From Oligoflexales bacterium (lineage in GTDB: Bacteria; Bdellovibrionota_B; Oligoflexia; Oligoflexales; CACXFL01), in contig JANQHA010000583.1 of NCBI GenBank assembly GCA_028282865.1, positions 1 through 6,902 of the forward strand: a stretch of DNA of 6,902 nucleotides. The letters run 5' to 3'. The notes below the pieces were generated by a model. It did no database searches. It saw nothing but the letters and a program-made list of their open reading frames with translations, and was not told where the DNA came from. Below are positions 1-5,581 of the stretch, piece by piece (position 1 is the stretch's first letter; each line of letters starts with the position of its first letter). The translations under genes were made by a program, and so were the position numbers.

Positions 1-2702
1 GGCGTGTAAAGCATACCAGGCAGTCCATGGGTAGCAATTTTCAAGTATTTTATAGGCCCGTGATGCTGAGCTAGCTCGTGAAGTTGTTCAAATAAGTCCA
101 TTGGGCCACTAAAAGTTAGTGTCTTAAATCTATCGTTGCCAAACTTCATTCGCTCAGTGACTGTAGAGCCTTTTGCCAAGGCGCCAGCATAAAGAATATC
201 GGAGGGATCGAAACCTACAGCTAAAACCGCAATTTCATCTCCCACAAGATCTGGCAGTGGTTCAACTTCCAATAAGGTGTCGGTGTAGTTCGCATCCAAG
301 TTTGTATAACTAAATAATGATATTTCATTTAAAAAGACCCAACTCTGAGCAGGAACAGTGATAGCCGTCCAAACAGCGCTACCGGCTCCGGCGGTATAGG
401 TAAATGGTTTAAGCCATTTATTGACAGGCTTACTAGAAAAATTAGTGAAGCTCTCTTTCACCGCAGTTGGGTAACGTGTAATATTACGAAGTCGCTTCAA
501 TGTGGGGCTGTTTTTTGCCTTCCAAGGGGAAATAACTTCATCGAAAGCATCACCATGTCTAGCTCTACCAACTTGGTATACTTTGGCATTAATACGTTGC
601 ATGATAACCGCCATCAAAATGTTACGCATCCCTTGCAAGCGTATTTCACTAGCACTAACGGGTCGGCCTTCCTCAAATGAAAGTTTTTTAGCAATAGACT
701 CCGCATTATAAACTTCGTAAGCGCCGATGAGCCCTTGCCCAATCCATACCAACGCTGCCGCCTCCACCTGATACATACCAATGTGATTCCTAGTATTTTG
801 AAAAAGTTTGCCGTACCAACTACTAGCTGTGATCGGGCCAGCAATGACCCTTGGAAGCGAAGCAAAGGCTGTAAATATATCGATATAGGTTCCGTAGTTA
901 GTTAAAGCCATCAAACCATCACGGTGAAAACGCTCAGCGGCACTTAGGCTTGCAGTCGCAAAAAAAGTCGCTCTCGAAGCTATATTAGCGGCTGCCACCA
1001 CTCCAGCTGTAGATAATACGGTCGCACCTCCGTAAGTAACGGACAATGCCGCAGCCGATGGTATATAAGCTAGACCGAAGGTAATAACCGATAAACCAAT
1101 CGCTAACCTGTAAGAGTTTTCCTTGGTATATATGGCAGCGTCTCGCGCTTCACTAACGTCTACTGAAAAGATTTTGCTAAGCTTCTTACGATCTTTAGCA
1201 TCAATAAATAGTCCTTTTTGCTTAAAAGGGATCATAGTTAGCTTGTGGACAATCAGGTCGCTATATTCCTTGACATTGCTCGAACGCCTCGAGAGAGCTT
1301 CAAAATAGGAACTTAGTAGAAACTTTATGCGACCTTGATACTTAAACAAGTTACTAGTCGCATGGATATTTTCGGAAAAAGCTATCTTGTGATCTAAGAT
1401 CGATACAGCCCGTCGAAGCTCTCCCAAACTCTGATCTACGCTCATATTATAGCTCTTCTGAAAAGAACCAATGAAGCTGACATTTGCATGAAACTCTTTC
1501 TCGGCAAAATTAAGCTTCTGTAAAACTTCATATAAAAAGTGTTTCATACGATTTCTAATCAGCCCGGGCCTAATCTTAGCGGCAACCATATCGAAATCAT
1601 CGGGCAGAGTCTTAGTATCTTTGAGTCGTTTAGTAACAGCATCTCTAAACTGACCCATAGGTTTCGCTACATCAGTAGGAGTTGCTACTAATACTTGATC
1701 ATATAACCTGCGTAACTTGCTAAGGAACACATGGCTAAAATTATGCGGATATCTTTCGAGATACCTTAAAGTGAGACGCATTTTCAAAATATGGGACAAG
1801 ACCCGATCGTCAAACTTAACAGTTAATTTAAGCGGAAAAGTAGCTCTTAAAGAAGCTGACGCAGATAAATTTCCGGAACGAATTTTATCTGCTTTGTAAA
1901 AGCCTATAGCATCTTCAATATGACGAATCGCTTGATCTATTTTATGTAGATCACCGGTGTCTTTCAATGCCAACAGCTGTAGCTTTCTGGTAACAGCACC
2001 TTCCAACATTGCTTGAACCGTTGCGTACTGGTCCAGCTTCCGCCATCTATCTTGCAAAGATAAAAACTCATTGATACCGACCGTTTTTAACCGGTGATGA
2101 GCCTTACTAGCACTGATACTCTGATGAACAAACTTAAAATAATGTTTCCTAACTTCTTCAACTTGGTGCTTAAGTGCGATGTGACTGATAAATCGTTGCT
2201 TTAAGGTAATATCAACTAATTCAGTAATTAAAAAATAAGCTACCGTGTAGGACTCAAAATCAACCACTTCGTTAGAGTCATCGTTAACATGAATCGTATT
2301 ATCTCTACGCAGCTGTTGTGCTAGGGCAAACAAGGACCTACGATCTTTATCAGAGAAAGCACGGCGGACCACACCAGAGTTAAGCTTCTGGTCTATAGCA
2401 TGGCTAAACTGCTGCCATTGACCACGGCCAAGTAGTATTGCCTGCGCTTCGGCCATAAGCCGCTGACCATCACTCAATCTATTTTCGTTAAATGCCCTCC
2501 TGGCCTCGCTAATCAGCTCCGCAGCTTGCTTTTTAAACTCGCTGCTACTCTTGTTAACCATATCAAGTTGAGCATCAAGCTGCCTATGAAACGACTCCTG
2601 GGTATCAGTGCCTATATTTGATTGCGCGACCACCCGTCCGGTAAGAGCTTGGACCAAAAATAAATTCAACAAAAAGTATGCGACTAGCTTAGCAACATCC
2701 AT
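1..2702 (-). CDS. Large exported protein with possible caspase-like C-terminal domain (3' end outside window)
   Basis: The minus-strand frame is open without a stop from the ATG at 2702 to the left edge, giving 900 complete codons; the C-terminus lies outside. Residues 1-26 look like a Sec signal peptide (hydrophobic 6-20, likely cut after V-V-A before Q27). Residues 30-520 are mostly charged, helix-prone and unrecognised. Residues 530-625 are unusually rich in Ala, Gly and hydrophobics and hold several membrane-helix-like stretches; shorter ones follow near 645-662 and 768-790. From about 820 the sequence changes character: a strand-like IAVLAVGFDPS, a helix, a second strand (FKTLTF), a helix, then IKYLKIATHGLPGML with T-H-G at 891-893. 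A strand ending in H-G is the pattern of the catalytic His of clan CD peptidases and of CHAT or DUF4347-like domains. The matching Cys would lie beyond the edge, so activity is unproven. The start is supported by GGAG 9 bases upstream. The frame is certain; the function is inferred. Confidence 0.85.
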   Translation of the reverse strand, partial: MDVAKLVAYFLLNLFLVQALTGRVVAQSNIGTDTQESFHRQLDAQLDMVNKSSSEFKKQAAELISEARRAFNENRLSDGQRLMAEAQAILLGRGQWQQFSHAIDQKLNSGVVRRAFSDKDRRSLFALAQQLRRDNTIHVNDDSNEVVDFESYTVAYFLITELVDITLKQRFISHIALKHQVEEVRKHYFKFVHQSISASKAHHRLKTVGINEFLSLQDRWRKLDQYATVQAMLEGAVTRKLQLLALKDTGDLHKIDQAIRHIEDAIGFYKADKIRSGNLSASASLRATFPLKLTVKFDDRVLSHILKMRLTLRYLERYPHNFSHVFLSKLRRLYDQVLVATPTDVAKPMGQFRDAVTKRLKDTKTLPDDFDMVAAKIRPGLIRNRMKHFLYEVLQKLNFAEKEFHANVSFIGSFQKSYNMSVDQSLGELRRAVSILDHKIAFSENIHATSNLFKYQGRIKFLLSSYFEALSRRSSNVKEYSDLIVHKLTMIPFKQKGLFIDAKDRKKLSKIFSVDVSEARDAAIYTKENSYRLAIGLSVITFGLAYIPSAAALSVTYGGATVLSTAGVVAAANIASRATFFATASLSAAERFHRDGLMALTNYGTYIDIFTAFASLPRVIAGPITASSWYGKLFQNTRNHIGMYQVEAAALVWIGQGLIGAYEVYNAESIAKKLSFEEGRPVSASEIRLQGMRNILMAVIMQRINAKVYQVGRARHGDAFDEVISPWKAKNSPTLKRLRNITRYPTAVKESFTNFSSKPVNKWLKPFTYTAGAGSAVWTAITVPAQSWVFLNEISLFSYTNLDANYTDTLLEVEPLPDLVGDEIAVLAVGFDPSDILYAGALAKGSTVTERMKFGNDRFKTLTFSGPMDLFEQLHELAQHHGPIKYLKIATHGLPGMLYT

Positions 2703-2705
2703 TGT

Positions 2706-2718
2706 AGCGGACTCCGCT
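2706..2718 (-). promoter_or_regulatory. Palindrome overlapping the ribosome binding site of the large exported protein
   Basis: AGCGGACTCCGCT is a perfect 6-bp inverted repeat around one central base. On the minus strand it contains the GGAG Shine-Dalgarno core (2715-2712), which is 9 bases from the ATG at 2702. In RNA the arms could form a 5-bp, GC-rich stem with a 3-base loop that would hide this core. It may lower translation or serve as a protein site; chance is also possible because the element is short. Confidence 0.35.
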
Positions 2719-2795
2719 GCCGTAAAGGCTTAGAGACACAAAGCTCATTCAGAAAAGACTGAAATCGTTTTAATGTGTGAAATTTTGTTGATAAC

Positions 2796-2824
2796 TAGAT
2801 AATTTTTTGTGAAGGTTATGTCAA
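2796..2824 (-). promoter_or_regulatory. Possible sigma-70-type promoter for the large exported protein
   Basis: Read on the minus strand there is a perfect TTGACA (2824-2819), a 17-base spacer, and TATCTA (2801-2796). The -10 box matches only three consensus positions and lacks the final T, so it is weak. It lies in an AT-rich stretch and would give a leader of roughly 85 bases before the ATG at 2702. Confidence 0.35.
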
Positions 2825-2916
2825 TAAATAATTTGATAAACACCAAATTACCTACTAAGGCTAACAGAGAAAGCCTCTACGAGAATTGAGTTCCTTTTTT
2901 GGGTATTCATTAGAAC

Positions 2917-2947
2917 AAAAAAGAAGTCTAAGCTATGAGCTAGTAGA
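2917..2947 (-). terminator. Weak intrinsic terminator after the propeller lipoprotein gene
   Basis: On the minus strand TCTA-(CT)-AGCT, a CAT loop and AGCTTAGA can pair as an 8-bp stem with a 2-base bulge. It is followed after CTTC by six T residues (2922-2917). It sits about 60 bases downstream of the stop at 3006. The stem is AT-rich and bulged, so termination may be partial. Confidence 0.4.
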
Positions 2948-3005
2948 TCTTCAAACGAATGGCTGAACCCACCTCAGAGGAGAAGGGCCCAGTGCACTAG
3001 GGATT

Positions 3006-4259
3006 TTAATGGATCCAATTCGCCTTAACTTCTAACTCCGGCTCCCTCTCACGGTCATAATCCCGGGAGAAAAAGACAAACTCACCGCTTGGGAGTATAT
3101 ACGGGCTGGCTTGGAAATACTCATAAGGCTTTGACTTCAGGGTACTGAGACGACTGCCACGCTTTAACCAAATAAAAGATCTCGCCTTGCCGGGTCCCGG
3201 GCAAGAATGGACAATGACGGTTGTGCCATCTTTATATCCATAAGGCGATAACCGGGAATAAGGGTATCCCCCACATATTTTCTGGCCCTCTTTGTCATGA
3301 AACTGCGCTAAGACTTTACCATCTTTTACCCAAAAAACTCGGCCCTTGTACCCCGGGCCTATTACAACTTCGCCGCCCCCAAGCAGCGCGGGATTAACAA
3401 CACCGAGGTTCTCCCCTAAATCAAGCGTCGGATACTTTAGCGCACCACCCTTTTTGAGCCAGTAGACCTTCCCTGAATAAGTTGGAAAGACAATGGTCTC
3501 ACCATCCTCTAGCACAACCGGAATCGACCCCGTCTTTGAATCAATTTCCGAAACTGCGATCTTCTTGCCGTCCTTTAACCAAAAAACTTGTTTATCGACT
3601 ATGATTGCTACCGAATCGTCACCAAGTCGCACAGCCCCACCAGGTGACCTATTAGGAAGAATATAGGGTGAGTGAACCTTATCGCCATCTTTTAACCAAA
3701 AGATTTCAGTATCGCCCCTAAAACCGCCACCATAGTTAGCAACTGCTACGACAACATCATTACTCAAGACAATCGGATAAATAGTGGTTGTAACCTCTTC
3801 GTCATAATCTTCTTTGAAGAGGTTAAACTCATATAATTTCTCACCGTTTTTTGCCCATACCAACTTTCCTTGAGATGTTGCAGCAACCACGGTCTCTCCA
3901 TCGCTAAGTACTGCAGGAGAAGAAGCGTCAAAGTACAAGCCAGATAAAATCCGGTAATGTCCTTTTTGTTTATTCAGCCAATGAATCCCTTTATCAGAAA
4001 GCACAACAATGTCACCATTAGCGAGCTGCGCAGGCCGAGATTCATAGTCAACACTAGGGTTACCCGGTAGAATCACATCATGAACTACTTTAGTATTACC
4101 AGAAAACTTAGCTGCAGAATAAGCTGGGTAGCCGTACCAACTCGGCAAAACGGCATTATTTTTCTTGGAATTTTTTGCCGCTAGTTCGCTATCCATCATG
4201 GCACTTTGCTGACTGCAGCCTAGAAATACTACTGCGACTATTAAACCTAAAAATTTCAT
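3006..4259 (-). CDS. Lipoprotein with about eight W-L-K-D-G repeats, probable beta-propeller
   Basis: The protein has 417 residues from the ATG at 4259. This start is preferred over a TTG 15 bases upstream because GGGGGG (4272-4267) lies 7 bases before it. Residues 1-14 are a short lipoprotein signal and C15 is the expected lipidated Cys (F-L-G-C lipobox, slightly off consensus), so the mature protein is anchored in a membrane, probably the outer one. From about residue 75 a unit of 39-54 residues recurs: S-P-x-x-L-x-D-G-x-x-V-V, then a G-x-V-x-W-L-K-D-G-x-K strand pair. Its Trp residues are at 94, 135, 188, 227, 267, 310 and 364, and a degenerate last unit ends with W415. Regular short beta-rich repeats of this type suggest a PQQ- or WD-like propeller used for binding or assembly. 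C329 and C353 could form a disulfide. No enzyme motif is visible. The family is not recognised and the ligand is unknown. The gene lies between two terminators and has its own promoter, so it is probably monocistronic. Confidence 0.9.
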   Translation of the reverse strand: MKFLGLIVAVVFLGCSQQSAMMDSELAAKNSKKNNAVLPSWYGYPAYSAAKFSGNTKVVHDVILPGNPSVDYESRPAQLANGDIVVLSDKGIHWLNKQKGHYRILSGLYFDASSPAVLSDGETVVAATSQGKLVWAKNGEKLYEFNLFKEDYDEEVTTTIYPIVLSNDVVVAVANYGGGFRGDTEIFWLKDGDKVHSPYILPNRSPGGAVRLGDDSVAIIVDKQVFWLKDGKKIAVSEIDSKTGSIPVVLEDGETIVFPTYSGKVYWLKKGGALKYPTLDLGENLGVVNPALLGGGEVVIGPGYKGRVFWVKDGKVLAQFHDKEGQKICGGYPYSRLSPYGYKDGTTVIVHSCPGPGKARSFIWLKRGSRLSTLKSKPYEYFQASPYILPSGEFVFFSRDYDREREPELEVKANWIH

Positions 4260-4309
4260 AATACAGCCCCCCAAAAGAATAAATAGTTCCGGGTTTCTAC
4301 ATTTTAAAC

Positions 4310-4338
4310 ATTATCAACGCAAATAATTTAGCTGACAC
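4310..4338 (-). promoter_or_regulatory. Probable sigma-70-type promoter for the propeller lipoprotein
   Basis: On the minus strand GTGTCA (4338-4333, four of six to TTGACA) is followed by a 17-base spacer and GATAAT (4315-4310, five of six). It would start transcription near 4303 and leave a leader of about 44 bases. It lies just downstream of the strong terminator of the previous gene, as expected for an independent unit. Confidence 0.45.
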
Positions 4339-4401
4339 CAGAAAGATACTGTAGCATTACTGTAAAATACTAAGTTTACTGGAATACAACTGGGCAGATG
4401 G

Positions 4402-4438
4402 AAAAATAAAAGCCCGGCTACCACCGCAGCCGGGCTTT
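4402..4438 (-). terminator. Strong intrinsic terminator of the beta-trefoil gene
   Basis: An 11-bp perfect inverted repeat (AAAGCCCGGCT at 4409-4419 and AGCCGGGCTTT at 4428-4438) encloses an 8-base loop. Read on the minus strand the stem runs into TTTTATTTTT (to about 4402). It begins 24 bases after the stop codon of the gene ending at 4462. The T-run is on the minus-strand side, which fixes the orientation. Confidence 0.92.
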
Positions 4439-4461
4439 ATCATAATCATTTCATCTGTCGA

Positions 4462-5073
4462 CTAGCGTCTACCACCACGGTTTCTGACAGGCAAAAGTTG
4501 AAAACGCATATGATCTGGAACTGGTTTTACGCAAGACCATGTCCAAATTTCGGTACGATTAGCATGACTCGCCCCCCTGACATGAAGGCATTTACCGCTG
4601 CTGCGCACTTTGATCTTATAACTGCCAGCTCGAGTTGGAATAAACTTAAAACTAGCACGACCAGCATATTCAGTATCCATAAGATCACTACACTCCCATA
4701 ACCAAAGCGGGTCACGATCATTATAACCACCACCGCGCGCATGCAGACACTTCCCTGAGTTTTTGTCTACCATATAGAACCAACCAGTTGGTTTGCCACG
4801 CTCAATGCGAGCCCGACGATTAACAGGAACAAGTTTAAACTGAAAACGCTTGCTATTACGTTGGCAGTTCCATGTCCAAACGGGCGTTCGATCCATTGAA
4901 GAACCACCCCTGATATGCCAACACTTTTTACTATTCACATCTCTGACCAGAAATGTATCGGTTCCACGACGATTTTTACTATCGTCACCACCTCGTTTTG
5001 CTAAAGCACTGTTAGAGAATAATACTGTAAAGAAAAGAACGACATTACCTACCTTAGTTTTGCTAAAAATCAT
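4462..5073 (-). CDS. Secreted ricin-type beta-trefoil (lectin-like) protein
   Basis: The protein has 203 residues from the ATG at 5073, chosen over an adjacent in-frame TTG because GAGGT (5083-5079) sits 5 bases before it. Residues 1-25 form a Sec signal peptide ending A-L-A before K26. The mature part has three homologous units (about 42-83, 99-146, 152-196), each with K-C-[LW]-H-x-R-G, an Arg, W-x-W or W-L-W, then Cys. The Cys pairs C51/C70, C109/C128 and C162/C181 all have the same spacing of 19. Each unit closes with an F-[QK]-[FL] strand (RFQFKLVP, SFKFIP, RFQLLP) where many ricin domains have Q-x-W. This is the three-lobed plan of a single ricin-type trefoil, normally a carbohydrate-binding module. 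The Asp commonly seen after C-L is His in all three units, so the ligand may differ. There is no attached enzyme domain. The protein is very basic and ends N-R-G-G-R-R. Its promoter looks sigma-54-dependent. Confidence 0.92.
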   Translation of the reverse strand: MIFSKTKVGNVVLFFTVLFSNSALAKRGGDDSKNRRGTDTFLVRDVNSKKCWHIRGGSSMDRTPVWTWNCQRNSKRFQFKLVPVNRRARIERGKPTGWFYMVDKNSGKCLHARGGGYNDRDPLWLWECSDLMDTEYAGRASFKFIPTRAGSYKIKVRSSGKCLHVRGASHANRTEIWTWSCVKPVPDHMRFQLLPVRNRGGRR

Positions 5074-5136
5074 CAATGACCTCGCTTTTAAAGTTAAACA
5101 ATTAATAAACCACTTACGTGTTTCTAGTGACTATTC

Positions 5137-5152
5137 TGCAATGGCTATGCCA
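5137..5152 (-). promoter_or_regulatory. Sigma-54 (-24/-12) promoter of the beta-trefoil gene
   Basis: The minus strand reads TGGCATAGCCATTGCA. Against the RpoN consensus TGGCACG-N4-TTGCA it matches five of seven bases in the -24 box and all five of the -12 box. The GG (5151-5150) and GC (5139-5138) dinucleotides have exactly the required spacing. Transcription would start near 5126, giving a leader of about 53 bases before the ATG at 5073. A sigma-54 activator is encoded just upstream. A competing sigma-70 reading nearby is weaker. Confidence 0.8.
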
Positions 5153-5235
5153 GATTGTATAATTTGCTTTTTCACATATTTCGTCAAAAAAAACAAGCAC
5201 TTAAAAACAGGGGAGCAGATCGGCATTCCGTTAGT

Positions 5236-5252
5236 GGTATCAAAGCGATACC
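5236..5252. promoter_or_regulatory. 17-bp dyad, candidate enhancer (activator) site
   Basis: GGTATC and GATACC form perfect 6-bp inverted arms around 5 bases (AAAGC on the plus strand). The centre is about 118 bp upstream of the predicted sigma-54 start site, a usual distance for enhancer-binding activators. No T-run follows closely, so it is a poor terminator. A related half-site, TCGGCATT, lies at 5220-5227 on the plus strand. An A8 tract (5186-5193) between dyad and promoter could bend the DNA. Binding by the neighbouring activator is inferred. TATCAAAGCGATA within the dyad is also one mismatch from an IHF site. Confidence 0.5.
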
Positions 5253-5291
5253 GACTTCAAAAAAGATGAGATTATAAATTGGTTGAATTGC

Positions 5292-5564
5292 TCAGACCTC
5301 GACAAACGCCCCGTAGACCCGTTCCAGAAAATCAACTTCTTCCGTCAACCGGTCACACGCCTGAGTCAAGGCCTTAAGTTTAGCAGGAGCGGCGTCGTCA
5401 TCAAATTTGTAACCATTTTCTATGCCATTGATACATAGCTTGATGGTACGCATGGAAGCACTAGCATCATGAAGCCTTTTACGCAGCTCCATATCATCAA
5501 GCGAACCTCCAGCAGGCTGTAAGGTGACTTTGTTTTCCCCAACCTTTTCTATTTCAAACTGCAT
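5292..5564 (-). CDS. Small protein of unknown function, co-transcribed with the sigma-54 activator
   Basis: The product has 90 residues from the ATG at 5564. GGGGAG (5574-5569) lies 4 bases before this ATG, which favours it over upstream in-frame GTG (5576) and TTG (5585); the TTG would overlap the preceding stop. The gap to the regulator gene is 17 bp, so the two are almost certainly one operon. There is no signal peptide or membrane segment; the protein should be cytoplasmic. An N-terminal strand pair (MQFEIEKVG, KVTLQPAGG) is followed by a charged helix, a strand TIKLCINGIEN, and a long C-terminal helix rich in Glu, Leu and Asp that could form a coiled coil. The order strand-helix-strand recalls STAS-like folds, but no phospho-Ser motif is clear and I do not recognise the family. 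Position suggests a partner or modulator of the activator. No clear terminator follows, so some read-through into the trefoil gene is possible. Confidence 0.82.
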   Translation of the reverse strand: MQFEIEKVGENKVTLQPAGGSLDDMELRKRLHDASASMRTIKLCINGIENGYKFDDDAAPAKLKALTQACDRLTEEVDFLERVYGAFVEV

Positions 5565-5581
5565 GACACTCCCCACAATGA

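Larger units (their letters stand above)
2703..3005. other. Intergenic region between propeller lipoprotein and large exported protein
   Basis: These 303 bases hold no convincing gene on either strand. They contain, in the minus direction, a weak terminator-like hairpin (2917-2947), a sigma-70-like promoter (2796-2824) and the leader of the gene starting at 2702. Just after the lipoprotein stop are two small adjacent palindromes, GGGCCC (2985-2990) and AGTGCACT (2991-2998), with no T-run beside them. No convincing -24/-12 sigma-54 site was found here. Confidence 0.7.

Noticed and set aside
502..1899. Short open frames on both strands (502-711, 614-865, 1123-1308, 1717-1899)
   Set aside because: They lie inside the long minus-strand frame covering 1-2702 in other frames, and nothing in them resembles a known protein.
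2786..2794. DnaA-box-like TGTTGATAA (TTATCAACA on the minus strand)
   Set aside because: It has one mismatch and is isolated, with no cluster of boxes, so there is no support for an origin.
2894..2923. CTTTTTTG and CAAAAAAG inverted repeat
   Set aside because: A purely A/T stem with a long loop is weak. The T-run is better explained as the tail of the hairpin at 2927-2947.
5159..5187. Sigma-70-like TTGACG with a 17-base spacer and AATTAT upstream of the trefoil gene
   Set aside because: The -10 box is poor, and the nearby -24/-12 site matches its consensus much better. It could still provide basal expression.
5236..5252. The dyad read as a terminator for the regulator operon
   Set aside because: It has only a 6-bp stem and no T-run directly after it on the minus strand.
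4498..5269. Overlapping frames at 4498-4701, 4527-4742 and 4850-5269
   Set aside because: They overlap the trefoil gene, whose signal peptide and three-fold Cys repeat prove the real frame. The one at 4850-5269 also runs across the sigma-54 promoter.
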